Numbered from the stretch's first letter, positions 1 through 13,496 are shown. The stretch: DNA of 64,000 nt from Diphasiastrum complanatum (GCA_029204225.1 CM055107.1:29415410-29479409); one strand, 5' to 3'. Translations and numbers: made by a program. The notes: generated by a model not told the origin, from the sequence alone.

Positions 1-100
1 TTATGCTCAGCCTTAAAAAAAATCGCCAAGTAATGAGCATCTTGAAAACGGAAGGCCGCGGACCTTCACATTTTTCCCCTTTTTAAATTTTTTCTCTTAT

Positions 101-475
101 GCCTTAGAAACTATTCTTAAGGCACCTTCGCCTTTTTTGCCTTAGCGAAAAATGCGACACACTGGCCAAGTGGCCAGAATGCCTTAAAAACCATTCTTAA
201 GGCACTTTCGCTTTTTTGCCTTAGTGAAAAATACTACACATTGGCCAAGTGGCCAAAATGCCTTAGAATCCATTCTTAAGGCACCTTCGCTTTTTCACCT
301 TAGTGAAAAATGTGACACACTAGCCAAGTGGCCAGAATGCCTAGAAAGCATCCTTAAGGCACCTTTGCTTTTTTTTGCCTCCTTCGCTTTTTCACTTTAG
401 CAAAAAATGCGACACATTGGCCAAAGTGGCCAGAATGCTTTAGAAATCATTTTTAAGGCACGTTCTCCTTTTCGT
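101..475. repeat. 79-bp minisatellite, about 4.5 copies
   Basis: Direct repeats start near 101, 181, 260, 339 and 437, so the period is 79-80 bp; the fourth copy is about 19 bp longer. Each unit holds two inverted repeats: GCCTTA...TAAGGC and the near-perfect palindrome CTGGCCAAGTGGCCAG. No reading frame persists through it, so it is read as non-coding. Confidence 0.85.
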
Positions 476-737
476 CTTTTTTTTTTGCTGCTTGTAGTCT
501 AAGACACCTTCGCCTTCTTCACTGCCTTTAGTTTAAGGCACCTTCACCTTCTTCTCTGCCTTCAGTATAAGGCACTTTTCAGATTTTTCACCTTTTTCGC
601 CTTCTTCGTTGCCTTGAATCTAAGGGCGCCTTAGGGATTTATATACCTTTAGTGTAAGGGAACCTTCATGAGTTGCAAACCTTAAGTCTAAGGTCACCTT
701 CGAGTTTTTTTCGTGTTTTCCTCCATTGGCTGACCGA
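476..737. repeat. degenerate short repeats after the minisatellite
   Basis: The words GCCTT..TAAGGCACCTTC recur every 40-60 bp with much drift, apparently diverged fragments of the minisatellite's first half. No gene is seen. Confidence 0.5.
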
Positions 738-1170
738 TGTTATAGTTGGACAACCAAATATCCCAAAGGCGGTTGGTGGTTACCAGCTTTGTACATATGC
801 AAAGACTAGCGTAAATAGCATTAAAGGCTTGTAAGATATTTTGTTCTTTGACAGTTGTAAATCTATATATTAGCTGATTCAGGCTATGTAAGTGTTAATT
901 TTGAGTTAATTGAAATCTTTCAATTAGAGTTATCTGTAGCCAGCGTTACCATGCTCAACAAGCTGAAGTTATTACTTCAAGCAATTGTATTCATTGTTGA
1001 TATTTATCAGAGTGCAATTTTTGTCTCACTACTGCGTCGTTCATTTGCACATTCTGTATGAATTCTTCTACTTGAATAATTTTGCTGCTCACTGTTGCGT
1101 TTCCATTCCTACACGCCACTCAATCCTCGAGCTTCCGCTGTCGCTCGCACCCACACGCGATTTTATGACG
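738..1170 (+). mobile_element. probable 5' LTR of a truncated copia element
   Basis: This interval starts with TGTTATAG and ends directly before a copia primer site, as an LTR should. The 3' end reads ACG rather than the usual ACA. No second copy is in the window because the element is truncated, so the left boundary is inferred. Confidence 0.45.
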
Positions 1171-1182
1171 TGGTATCAGAGC
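1171..1182 (+). promoter_or_regulatory. copia primer-binding site
   Basis: TGGTATCAGAGC matches the complement of the initiator-tRNA-Met 3' end used by plant Ty1/copia elements. It fixes the end of the LTR and the plus orientation. Confidence 0.85.
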
Positions 1183-1313
1183 AGACATTTCAATAATCTG
1201 CATTTCTACTGTGGATTATTAGTCATGTATTTATCAAGACGTCTTAATAATAAACGCGCAACCAACAATATTCTGACAGTCATTGTTTCTACCAATGAAT
1301 TCGTTCAACCAGA

Positions 1314-1892
1314 ATGGATCCGTCATCTAGTTCATCTATCATTGACAAACTCGATGGAGATAACTACCATCTCTAGAAATTCAAGATGAAGGTTGTACTT
1401 CTAGCCAAAGAATTGTGGGACATAGTTGATGGCACAGAGCTCAAACCAGAAGGTGATGTAGCCATCATCACCAAGTGGAGACTGAGAGATGGCAAAGCAT
1501 TTGTCATGATCACCCTCAACATCAAGGACACTCAGATCAGCCACATACGTGCTTCTCAGACAACTAAGGATGCATGGGACATCCTAGCAACTCTCTACGA
1601 CATTAGAGACGTTACATCCAATCTTCATCTGAGGAATAAATTCTTCACCCTCAGAATGTCTGACATAGATAGTGTTTTGAGCCACCTCAACATCTTCAAA
1701 AATCTTATGGAACAGATGACTGGAACTGGGTCAGTCATAGAAGATTCCGATGCACTCATGACTCTATTATCAAGTCTACCTAAAGCCTACGAAAATTGGG
1801 TAATGGCAATTTCTACCCAGGAGCACCTTATTCTATCAAGAGTAATCTCGTTGCTCCTACAAGAGGATATCAAAAGATCAGCCTCCTCCTAA
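1314..1892 (+). pseudogene. copia gag (UBN2-type), broken
   Basis: The frame opens at an ATG followed by a Ser-rich stretch and IIDKLDGDNYH, the standard copia gag start. A TAG near 1372 replaces the usual Trp of the 'W-x-FKM' block. After it, the UBN2-like features are clear: ELWDIVDGTE, then AWDILATLYDI and LRNKFFTLRM. A separated zinc knuckle at 2058-2099 has its second Cys changed to Tyr (C-x2-Y-x4-H-x4-C), and stops lie between 1892 and 2058. Gag would package element RNA in cytoplasmic particles; this copy cannot. Confidence 0.85.
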
Positions 1893-2237
1893 GGCTCAAG
1901 ATAGGATCCTCAAGATTTGTATTCAAAAAATTAGAAGTTCAGATCCAAGAGGTCTACACAATCAGACTATCCTGACAATAAGAACAACATGTAGTGACCT
2001 GTATCAAACTCACTAACTTCAGAGTCTTCACCCTTCCGTCCAAGACAGAATCTATTCTGTAAGTACTATAAGAGGACTGGTCACCTTATCAAGGATTGCA
2101 GAATGCTACAATACAACAACAAAATGAAGCAACAGTTCCAACAACAAGCAAATGTTGCTTCCACCAGTCACTCGATCCAACAATAGGAGGAAGATGAAGC
2201 TACCTTCTTGACCAAAGTCAAAGAACAATAGGATATC

Positions 2238-3520
2238 GATTCTTGGTACTCGGACTCAGGTGCATCATAGCACATGACTCACCATCGCGACTGGTTCCAT
2301 GTCTACAAGTCATACACCCATCCTACAGTTGTGCAACTTGGAGACAACTCGGCTCATACTATCAAAGGTGTAGGAACAGTCAAAGTTGAATTCTAGAAAG
2401 GTGAAGTAATGTTCTTGTCCAATGTTCTTCACATTCCAAATCTGACTAAAAACCTGCTCTCATTTAGCAGAATCACAGATTTGGGTCAGAAGGTCGAATT
2501 CGATAGACATGGCTACACTATTTTTGATGAATCTAGGAAAGTTATCGCTTTCAGTAGAAGGTGTGGAAATTTGTACAAAATCAATCACTCCTATTCTACA
2601 AGTAGTCAAGCTCTTTTCACTTCAACTTCTAAATCAACTGAGATGCTTTGGCATTTCAGATTAGGCCATTTAAATTCCAATTGTATTCAACAAATGTCGA
2701 AAAAGAATTTAGTACAAGATCTATCCTTTATTAACAAATCAAATTCTTCATGTGAAAGCTATATTTCTAGCAAGCATGCTAGAACTCTTGCCACTTCCGA
2801 TTCAGTTCATTCTTCTAAAAGTTCGTTAGATCTTGTACACAGGGACATTTGTGGTCCTATGCAGACTATTTCCACAGCGGGAGCTGTCGACTTGTTGACT
2901 ATCATTGATGACTTCTCTCGGAGGACTACAACATATTTCTTGAAGAACAAATCCGAGATTCTCAAGTTCTTCATGCAGTTCAAGGCATCATCAGAAAAAA
3001 CAACCAAGAGAAGAATCAAAGCTCTACACTCTGATGTAGAGGGGAGTATTTATCTCCACCGAGATTAAAGCTTTCTGCAAGGCCAATCGAATACATTTAC
3101 AACAACATTCAACCAGCTACTCATCTCAGTCCAATGGTGTAGCTCAAAGGAAAAATCAGTCACTCATCGCAAGCTAGCCCATGCCTCTCTTCCAAAGAAA
3201 TTCTGGACAGAAGCTGTTACTACAATAGCCTACCTTCAAATTCGATCCATCTCAAAGGCCCTGAATGGCAAGACACCTTATAAGGTGTGGTCAGGTTCGT
3301 AGCCATCACTCACAAATATTCGAGTGTTTGGATGCATAGTCTACGCAAAATCCCTGCTTATCTAAGTAGGAAACTGGACAACACCAGCAGAAGGTCGATC
3401 TTCATCAGCTATTTCTCAGACCATCAGACATACAAGCTCTTCAGTGTGGACTCTCAGAAGACCTTCATGAGCAGAAATATCATTTTTGCAGAAGATCACT
3501 GGCGTGACAACCCCCCTTGA
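2238..3520 (+). pseudogene. copia protease, GAG-pre-integrase and integrase remnant
   Basis: The protease motif SDSGAS is near 2250 and is followed at once by a TAG. A long open stretch at 2409-3068 carries the GAG-pre-integrase region (LWHFRLGHLN) and the integrase core start (DLVHRDICGPMQT, DDFSRR). The GAG-pre-integrase zinc ligands are partly lost (C-E-S-Y where C-x2-C is expected). After 3068 the frame shifts repeatedly, though integrase-tail peptides such as RSIFISYF and SRNIIFAED are readable at 3390-3500. Reverse transcriptase and RNase H are absent. The homology ends near 3.55-3.75 kb. Confidence 0.85.
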
Positions 3521-4058
3521 AGTACCCACACCAACGACACTAACAGTCAACATGTGCTCGACGCTTTGCAAGTTTGAGACCAAACTTGTGGTCGAACATG
3601 TCGCCTCCTCAACGACACGAACTACAGGTGCAAGCGACTTTAAACTAATCATCCATATAGTCAATGCAAAGAACTCCAAATATAGAGCAATATTGTTTTA
3701 TACAACACTTGAATCGGAGTTCATACTTAGAAGATATTTAACTTGAAAGAAAGTTAAAAAATACCGTAAAAGCCATAAAACTTCATCTAACTAAATAGGA
3801 TCTTTAAAAATCTCAGTCAGACTGAAATCAAATATTGTCATGCATATACTTGCTGGAATCAGCTCGAAGAGCAAAAAAATATTGCATTAATGACTTTTTT
3901 AATTGAGGTCATTATTATAATAATTTTATTGATAAAATCATTTTTAGCACTTATTTACAAAAAATTTAAATCCAAACAAATAATTAAATAGAGTCTATTA
4001 ATGTGTGTGAGATCACTATTTTCATTGTTCTTCCGACTTGAATATAATGAAAGTTGTC

Positions 4059-4060
<2 letters not shown>
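3521..4060. other. no gene seen
   Basis: AT-rich sequence beyond the truncated copia element. An open frame to 3746 shows no recognisable retroelement domain. Confidence 0.5.

Positions 4061-4102
<42 letters not shown>
4061..4102. repeat. (TG)21 microsatellite
   Basis: Uninterrupted TG dinucleotides. The ORF through it is low complexity and not coding. Confidence 0.95.
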
Positions 4103-4891
<789 letters not shown>

Positions 4892-5009
4892 CAGCGAGAA
4901 ACATGTGCAATTGTCTGTTTTGACTGAAAACTATTGTAGCTGTGAAATTTGAATATTCACCTTGAGTTGATCAGAAATTTAGGCCACCTCTAAAAGCAGA
5001 TTTAAGGAC

Positions 5010-5195
<186 letters not shown>

Positions 5196-5404
5196 CGAGT
5201 CAAATTCAGAGAATTTTTCTAGACATGAATTGGACTAAATTCAAACTCGACTCGAATTGGACGAACTCAACTCGACTCGAATTAGAGGAAGCTTCAGTGA
5301 TTTTCGCGAAACCTTCAGGAAAATTCACAAAATTTTCACGACATTGGCCCTCCCCCTCCCAAAAAATGCGACACGCCCCCTCCCCCTCCCAAAAAATGCC
5401 TCCC

Positions 5405-5765
5405 CCTCCCCAACAATGCGATACGTTGGCTGGCACACTTCAGCCATGTACACACATACATCTTCCGCCCATCAACGAGGACATACTAAATTTTAAAATC
5501 ATCGAAAAATCATCGCTCGTCAACGAGATACTCAATTTCCAAATCATCGGCCGTCACCTAGATCGGCCGCCATTGCCCGTCAACGCCTCCCCAACAATGC
5601 GATACGTTGGCTGGCACACTTCGGCCATGTACACACATACATCTTCCGCCCATCAACGAGGACATACTAAATTTTAAAATCATCAAAAAATCATCGCTCG
5701 TCAACAAGATACTCAATTTCCAAATCATCAGCCGTCACCTAGATCGGCCGCCATTGCTCGTCAAC
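5405..5765. repeat. 181-bp tandem duplication
   Basis: Two direct copies, 5405-5585 and 5586-5765, differ by only a few substitutions, several of them CpG to TpG or CpA. C-rich short repeats (CCCTCCCC and AAAAAATGC) lie just upstream at 5347-5404. No coding function is recognised. Confidence 0.9.
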
Positions 5766-5786
5766 GACGGGAACTCTTGACTAGTG

Positions 5787-5790
5787 TATA

Positions 5791-5878
<88 letters not shown>

Positions 5879-5910
5879 ATGTATGTATGTATGTATGTAT
5901 GTATGTATAT
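5787..5910. repeat. compound microsatellite (TATC)n (TA)n (TATG)n
   Basis: Three adjoining simple repeats: TATC to about 5832, TA to about 5873, then TATG (about 5880-5908). Confidence 0.95.
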
Positions 5911-6189
5911 GCTTCATAATGCACTAAATTCATTCACATGATGCTAGACTATTTTGAGCACAATGCCTAAACCAATGTGGTTGTGTATAGCTTATGACTT
6001 TGAGTATAATGGTTAGTATTTTAACTTGACAAAGTTGATTCTGGATAGCATTGTATCTACAGGCAGCACAAGCTAGCCAATGATATGCATGAGAGCTATC
6101 CGGCGACAATCTAGAAAATTCACAAATTATAAGTCATTTGCTAGTCCCAATGAGCTACGTTACATAGATTTCATTTTTAGGTCTTTCTA
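5911..6189. other. no clear gene; possible gypsy gag tail
   Basis: The minus strand may continue the adjacent decayed gag, but stops are frequent and no motif is secure. Confidence 0.3.
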
Positions 6190-6596
6190 TTGGTCCTTGT
6201 GGAAGACAGTGTTAAAAAAATAAATAAAAGCATCTTTCAAAAATTCTCTTTTTGAGTTTCTAATTCCTATAATGAGCATGCATTGAGCTACATGCTTTAA
6301 GCCAAAAGAGGGTTTGTTTAATAACTTCCCAATTTGCACGTTTTGTTTCAGCTTGGTTATAAATCCAATTTTGTGCTGCTCCAGTTAACGCCATAGGAAA
6401 TAGCTTGAGTTTAGCTTGTGGAAAAACTTTGCCATAAACCTCACATGATCCAGAATAGATTTAAGTAAATTATAGCTTATTTGGTATTGAATATTGCTTG
6501 AACTTTTTGATTCATTCATACTATGGTATCTAATCGAAGTGACCTTCTAACAATAACTTGGTTAACTTCCATTGGTCCTCCCTCTCCTTCAGCCAT
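6190..6596 (-). pseudogene. Ty3/gypsy gag remnant
   Basis: On the minus strand an ATG at 6596 opens MAEGEGGPMEVN, soon interrupted by stops. At about 6305-6450 the frame reads VFPQAKLKLFPMALTGAAQ followed by NWIYNQ, the hallmark of the retrotransposon gag domain (LFPxxLxGxAxxW). Several stops break the frame. A tRNA-Asp-like primer site 1.3 kb upstream on the same strand agrees with a Tat/Athila-like gypsy element. Confidence 0.7.
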
Positions 6597-7912
6597 AATT
6601 GCAAAGTACTTCAATCAGACAATGAGATTGAATCTAGATTTTTTAATCAAATCCTATCTCAGATCAGATTTGTAAAAATTCTATCACTTGACAATAACTA
6701 GAATTCTGATTTTTGGAAAAAATTCTTTCACATTTCTAAAATCAGTCTTTTTCAAAATCAATATAAAAAATGTAATAAAATTTCTAAGAAATTTGATAGT
6801 GGCTAGATTTGGTAAATCATAACCTCATAATAGTACAGGTGAAGGTTTCCTAGGCAAAGATTGATTCGGCGAAGGACCTTCACTGCTACTTTGGTTAAAA
6901 ATCACTCATTTGATTGTTTTTTTGACAAATTTGGTAAAATTAACCTTCGTTGACTTAACAATGGGTAAATCTGACGCAAACAAAACTAGGGTAGAACTGA
7001 CGAAGGTTCTTTCTAACGAACAATAAGGTTTTTGTAGTTTGGAGAGGATTATAATAGACTTTTTGGATGATCATGATAGATCTAACCTTCTCAAAAATGA
7101 TGAAATACTATATTTAGAATCCTCATAAAAGTAGGCAAAGGTTATGGCAAAGGTTCAAGAGTTCTGACAAAAATAGGTCAATATGACAACTGGCCTTGAT
7201 TTAACGTTCACCCAACTCACTGATTATCAAAAATAGTATGTTAGACTAACTCTGACTCTGACTCCAATGGTGAAAGTTTTAGCGAAAGTTCTTCTCATAG
7301 AACTGATATTTTTGTAAAAAGGTGTCAATTTTTCACAAAAGGTTACCAACAACTAGATGAACATTCACTTTGGCCTTCTATTTTTTATATTAATCTTCGC
7401 CGACCTCATAGTAGATAGATCTGAGTCACACCTATGTGAAGTAAATCAAACAAAGGTTTTTTTTTTTCTGTTTTTTAGGGTCTTTGGTAGTTTTTTTTAT
7501 TGCTTTTGTTCTATTTCTGAAAATCTGTTGGAAATTAATCTTCGCCCTTCAAATTGAAGATACTCTGTGTGAAGGCGGTGCTGTCTACAACTCAGTGAAG
7601 GTAGTTTTCCATAGAGCAAAAAGTTATCAAGTCTGATGACAAATTAGTTTTCTTCTTCAGCAAATCTGACAAAAATGAATAATTTTTATTGTTTTCTCTT
7701 ATTTCTTAGATCCAAATGGATATTAAGAATTGTGATATGTATGGCTTCCCCTTCTCAACAATCAAATTAGATTTCAAATAACCAAAACCACTCAAATCAA
7801 GCAAAATAGTTCCCAAATTAATCCTAAAATGCAATTTTAACCCTACTATGCCAAAACAAGATGCTTAAATGCAAGCTAACATCCATCCAAACAACTAAAA
7901 ACTGAAAAATTG
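6597..7912 (-). mobile_element. long 5' leader of the gypsy remnant
   Basis: No coding domain between the primer site and the gag start. AT-rich, with recurring GAAGGTT/AACCTTC words. Leaders over 1 kb are known in Tat/Athila-type elements. An open plus-strand frame at 7357-7557 is hydrophobic and T-rich and is not believed. Confidence 0.45.
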
Positions 7913-7916
7913 GCAT

Positions 7917-7938
7917 AGCTCCCCAGCAAAGGCACCAA
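7917..7938 (-). promoter_or_regulatory. gypsy primer-binding site (tRNA-Asp-like), decayed
   Basis: The minus strand reads TGGTGCCTTTGCTGGGGAGC, close to TGGCGCCGTTGCCGGGGA, the tRNA-Asp primer site of plant gypsy elements. Two of the differences are C to T at former CpG or CCG positions. Confidence 0.65.
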
Positions 7939-8300
7939 ATATAGAGAGCAAGGACATTCCTGATCCATTCCATAATAGGGCCAACCTGCTTGTATTGAAA
8001 TGAAGAGAGAACAGGTACAATGATTCGAAACTACCACTTATATAGTGGATTGGAGGGTCTTGGCCTCAATTCCTACCTCCCTAACTATTCAAATTTGAAA
8101 AAGAGTGGGAACCCATTCAATAATTTGAGAGAACCAATTTGAAATTGAACTTTGGTGGGAACCCCTATTTTATTCACTAACTTGACTTTTGGGCGCTACG
8201 ACTTTAGAAGTTTAGCAAAAAGGCCTAAAGGCCTTTTATAAACTTTTAACGAATCAAATAACTATGTGATCATCGGGTTGGACTTACACACGCAGGGTGC
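7939..8300 (-). mobile_element. probable 5' LTR of the gypsy remnant
   Basis: It abuts the primer site and contains a minus-strand TATATAAGTGG-like core near 8035. The outer boundary was not found and 8300 is approximate. Confidence 0.4.
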
Positions 8301-9340
8301 CAAATCCCTCTCACTTATTAACTTTTGCCCTCCATTGTCCTCTCACGTCTTCTCTTCTACTCTTCTCTTCAAAACTCTCTCTTCTGGTCCTTTTCCATAG
8401 TTCGCGAGTTGTGTGAGTTTTCTTTGTGCAGACATTCCCCAAAATCATAGCACATGGCATGCCATCAAATTGGAGATCTTTGATTTCGATTGCAACAATT
8501 GCAATAAACTTTTGTGATTTTTGCAACATATTGGAATTTGTAAACACTAGACAACATTTAAAACAATTTACACTATGGTTGTTGTTATAATTATGCATTC
8601 AATATTTAACTTGGCCCCATGCAGATGCAGGCCATGCATATGTCTAAATATCATAATGTAAGTTTGACTCATTTGGTTTATTACTAGTCATGATGTAACA
8701 AAAAGAAGGGCAACAAACAATTCTGCTATATATGTCTCCCATGCAAAGTATTATCAATTTGCATGATCATTCATGCAAGAAACACATAGGGGTAAGTTCT
8801 ATTTTGTTGTTTATGCTTGCATATGAAGGCACATGTAAAGGACGGAGTTCTTGCAATTGATATCAAATAGTGTCTCGGGTGCACATGCCCTTTTGTTTTA
8901 ATACAGTGTCATCTGCATAGACTCCATTGACCAAGTTCATGACACATAGTATTGATTTTTGCAAGATGATTCCAAAATTGCATGCTGTGAAACAATGTGC
9001 AAACAAATTTCTATGTGAACTTAGGTGCTTCGAATTTGTTGTTCTATGCAACAAGTAACATCCTACACGACAGAAAAATGCATGATACAAGTATCAATGA
9101 CCATCATGTTTTTTTATGATATCAAGCAAACATTAACATCTTTAATTCCACACATGAAAAACTTGTTCTTGAACCCTCTTGTCAAATAGAGACAATGAAA
9201 TACTACTTTCCCTTTTATCTAGCTGAGATATAATTTAAAGATAAAATTTTTCTTTTTATTAGGATGGTATGCAATCAAATGAAATGTGTAATGCCAGACT
9301 ATAGTCTATGTAGCCTACATTCCCTACACTGAAATTGCAT
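8301..9340. other. no supported gene
   Basis: AT-rich. Open frames at 8311-8598 and 8863-9090 on minus have no recognisable domain. Confidence 0.4.
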
Positions 9341-10140
9341 TTATGTTATTGTAGAGAATCCTTGTTGGTAGGACATAGTCGGAATTGTTAATAGAACAAG
9401 ACAACAACTTGATTTTTGTATTTTTTGATTTGCTTTGTCTAGATTATATCCATGCTCCAAACTTGGGAAACAAGTCACTGGTTGCAACACAAGGGATGTG
9501 CATAAAAAGTAAGAAAACATGAAAAAGTGGCAGATATCCACAATTAAGCAAGTTAAAACACTATCTTTTATGACTAACATCTCAATACTCAAAAGAGCAC
9601 CATCAACAATAGCTGCACGCTCTCGATGAAGTGGATGATTACAATCTCTCCGTGCCATAATGTACATGTCCAATACATGCATCTGAAATACAAAATTTAT
9701 TACAATTGTACTAGCAATGGAACAAAAGGTGCGCTCACAAAACAAGTTACAAAAAAAGCTACATCTGAACAAAAGATTAATGTCTTACATTCAAACCGTT
9801 ACTTGCACTTCCAAGTTTCTCAATTCTCCTCAAAGTTCTTCTTTCAACCACTAAGGCTGCGACAACCTATCTGAATCTCAACTGACAATCTACGCATAGG
9901 TGGACTCATAAGGACAACCCAGTCTCTATCATCAAGGATCATCATGCAAAGATCCAAACTGGCCTCAAGCAAATCATCTGACCAAATATTCCAAGTAAAA
10001 TCTCCACCTACCATGCCATCCATCATATACCCCATAGGCAAGTCCACCAAGACCAAATTTGCATTGTAAGATGTTCTCTTCCCCTTTCTCATTTTACTAG
10101 GCATAGAAACTAGTGAATAGATCAATATATAAGCCATAAA
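9341..10140 (-). other. exon-like minus-strand sequence, unrecognised
   Basis: Two stretches look more like exons than random ORFs. The first is about 9860-10137 (DDLLEASLDLCM, DDRDWVVLMSPPMRRLSVEIQ). The second, near 9590-9690, follows a TTTGTATTTCAG-type acceptor and reads MHVLDMYIMARRDCNHPLHR. I do not recognise the family. They may be remnants of a captured or decayed host gene. Confidence 0.2.
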
Positions 10141-11255
10141 TTAGCATCAAAACAGAGTCTAGAGTGACAAAAAATATATTTCCTCATATCATGTTTAATT
10201 TCATTACAATGATCCTTGATCGGTAACATCAGTTTCTACATTGTTGATGATCATCACTTTTCATCGATCAGTGTTTGAGTTCCGGGCTGGCAATAGCCAT
10301 ATACAAACAAGACCAGAAAGACGAGGGGGGCTGCAAAAGTTTGTTGTTCAAGAATAAAGAATCAGATCATCAGAGGAACTCATAATACGTAGCAAAAAGT
10401 ACCATGTGAACCATGTAAATATTGACTGAAACTTTATCACTTCATTGTTTTACAGAGCTTCAATTTTGATTAGGTCACAATGTGGTGACAAACCAAGACT
10501 ATTGAAGGATTATAAAACGACCCCCAAATAGACTGTCAATCTAAAGAAATGCTAATGGAAGTCAGTCTATACCACAATTACAGCTCAAGCTCTATTGGAT
10601 ATGGAGTCAAAAATAAGCATTCATGACCACAAGTACTTTCAATGGCAATCGGTAAAGCAAGTTTCAAACGGTCAATAGGCAATTTTCAGATAGCCTACAA
10701 AACTCTGAAATAGAACCATTTCACTATAGAAAGCCATGACTTTCGAAAAGCTAAATGGGCTATAAAATGGCTATTAGGATTTCCCTCAATCAATAGGCTA
10801 TTACCTCGTTTGTTAGAAGTTCTTAATAGCCAAAGCAAGTACTTACAAAGTTCAGTTCTTGTTCAGCAATTAGACAACAATGTAGTAAGCAATGGTTATC
10901 AAGAGAATAGTGAGATGAATGTGGGCTTAGTGTTTCCCTTAATGTGGCAAAGCAAGCTTTGTTAATGTCAGATGCTCAGCTCATCAAGCTTATACCAAAC
11001 CTGCAGCAAATGACTTGTTTCCAAGATTTGAATAGTTATGTTGGTGGTGGTAAAATAATACTATAGGCCCAAAGTTTCCTTATGAATGCAGGCTAATCTT
11101 TAAATCCAAACAAAATACTCATGTGCTAAGCAAGGAATGGATCAAGGCTCAGTATAGGTTGTTTACAGCAACCATAGAATTGGTAGAATCAATAATTTGG
11201 TTGTTCCTTAATCAGTGACAGTCAGAACCTGATAGATGGCTTGATTTCTAGTGAT
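10141..11255. other. no gene seen
   Basis: AT-rich sequence with no persistent frame or repeat. Confidence 0.4.
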
Positions 11256-11522
11256 TTATAGAGCCCTCATATCTGTTTTTTTTGTAGTTGATGTCAATGC
11301 CAATTTTTTCCTTGAGACTGGACTTTCAACGGAGAGAAGAACCACGGAAACACCCAGAGGCACATGGAGGATACAGACCTCCCAGAAAATAGAATCTGCC
11401 AAGAAACCAAAGATGAAACCGTCAATGGCAGATACAAGTGACAAAACAAAGAGACACAGGAAAAGCACTCGAGCATACAAGTTGTGAAGTTGCTGAGAGC
11501 TCTCCAATTTTGAGAATGTCAA
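11256..11522 (-). other. hydrophobic exon-like ORF, unrecognised
   Basis: The minus-strand frame has two possible membrane segments: FLCLFVLSLVSAIDGFIFGF, then VCILHVPLGVSVVLLSV, followed by a basic, Thr/Ser-rich tail. It could be one exon of a membrane protein, or chance. No partner exon was established. Confidence 0.2.
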
Positions 11523-12640
11523 TCAATTGCAGCAATAAGACATTCTGGTTAAACTGCGACAATTCGTGAAAAACGGTTTTTGTGATAAAGACTGGCGACA
11601 ATAGCACTTGGTTTTATGTAAGCGAACGAGGATCTACGCTTTCCAAGTAACGATCGAAGATGCCAATGCAAAGCGGAGCGACGTCGTCCAATATGAGTTG
11701 CAGTGGGTCCTGCAACACATTAGGGGTGGGATGATGTTGGCTGATTTCGTTGAATCCCCAAGTTACTCGGATAGAGCAACTCAAGAGCACCTCTCACCTT
11801 AGACCGAGGAGGTCTCTGAGAAGACAAGACTAATGAAGACTGAGAGCCGAGGAATACTAGTTGGTAATGATAAGTAATAACTGTGTAAGCCTCATGGTGA
11901 CTCCCGGAAGACGGAATGACCATGTAGGAACTAGTATTTCTAGGCAAATGTAATAAATGCAAGTAGACCTCTCTTAAAGAAAGTAGAGTGAGCCACCTTT
12001 TGATGGTGACCTCTAGTGGAGAGCAATATTCCACTTGTAATTTGTGAAATGTGGAAATTCCACTAGGATGTCACCTAAGGAACTCTCTTGCTTATTTTGA
12101 GACTCTCTCTTTGTGAAGAGGAGCTTTTGTGTATTGTATCAACTCCATGTTAAAATGAGAAGAGCCTCCATGAGCTAGATGCACTTGATCATGATGGTTT
12201 TCTTGAGTGATGCCCCTATGATCATGCCCTTCCATTCATATTGTGTGCGGTTGTGGATTTAGAGTGGATTAGTTTTCTTGCTTTCCTAGTTGTGGATTAG
12301 ATTTCATGTTTTCTTGTGGATTAATGTAGGAGCCAGCATTAAAGTAAACTAAATAGGCTAGAAATGTGGCATAAATCTTGCATATTTTCTAACATTCTAA
12401 TTCTTGATGCTCTTGGGATGTCCAAGAATCAAAAGACTGGTTAGTTTCTTGATTCTTGGACTTCTAACATGCTGTAGATTAGTTCTTGTTTTTTGTTTTG
12501 TCAATTTAAGTAGTGTAGGATTTGATTTTAGTTCATTTTACAGCAAAGTAGAAGTAGAATTCCATTGTTTGTTCAACGGATCTGCACACTGATTATGGTT
12601 GAACGTTTTGGCATGTATGAGTGGTTGTTTATGCATGTGC
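11523..12640. other. no supported gene
   Basis: Moderately AT-rich, LTR-like in texture at 11820-12330, but no terminal repeats, primer site or domains were found. Confidence 0.35.
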
Positions 12641-13190
12641 ATTAGTTCAAGAGTGACGTCCCTGGATTGTCCTCTAACAGGCAGGACATTAATACTACAA
12701 CGTAGATCTGTCCCATCTGCCTGATTTTGGGCTTTAAACAAAAAAGAACAAAAAAACAATAAACAGATCCTCTTAAGCAAAGGATCTGCCAACAAAACTT
12801 GACGTTGATTGTAACTAAACACGGATGGATCAACTCCGTGGAATGGCAACATACATGAAACAAACTCCATAAGTGACATATATAGATTCACAAAGATTAT
12901 AATAAAAAACAATCATATAAAATTAACAAACCTCAATGTCTTCCAAATTTGATGGTTGACCTTCTTCTTTTCGTCCAAACTTCCACAAATGATTTTCAAC
13001 AATGCGTCTTTCACGCATCTTTTGTCCATCACACTTGAGGCTTTATTTTAGAAATAATTTCTCTACGAGAAACAAAAATGAAGTACATGTCACTTTAGCC
13101 CAATATTTTAGCTTATAATAACAAATTTTTATGAACAAAAAAACATGCATGTTTATTACTTACCCTATTAACTTGAGTAGTGTCTTCATC
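12641..13190 (-). pseudogene. possible second CACTA-element gene, heavily decayed
   Basis: The minus strand at about 12780-12850 reads VDPSVFSYNQRQVLLADPLL, faintly like the 'DPF-x-LA-x-Q-x-QVFYV' block of DUF4216 proteins carried by CACTA transposons. Exon-like pieces with a GTAAGT donor lie at about 12940-13190. The assignment rests mainly on its place next to a CACTA gene. Confidence 0.2.
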
Positions 13191-13496
13191 GCTAGACTAA
13201 TTTGAATGTAATTCATCTCGTTGTGATAAACTGCATATATGCACAAGTACAAAACACAAATAACATCAAATTATTGTATGATTCTAATGTTTTAATTTTT
13301 AGATAGTACTATTCTTATACATTGTCGCTTATATGATTCTTTTCCAGCTCTACATGCATATCTCTCTTCTTTTGTTAACACAGGTATGAAAGTCCCACTC
13401 CAATATGCTTTAAAGTTTACTCGATTTTCTTTTCTACTTCATTTCAATATATTAGGGTTTATTGTAATGTATTGTATGTTTATGAATGTAGTAATC

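Noticed and set aside
1171-1182. tRNA-like words TGGTATCAGAGC here and at 16065, 39535 and related sites
   Set aside because: They are retrotransposon primer sites, complementary to the tRNA 3' end; no cloverleaf surrounds them, so no tRNA gene is called.
5340-5430. Shared word AAAAATGCGACAC with the minisatellite at 101-475
   Set aside because: The match is only about 13 bp and the surrounding sequence differs, so common origin is not supported.
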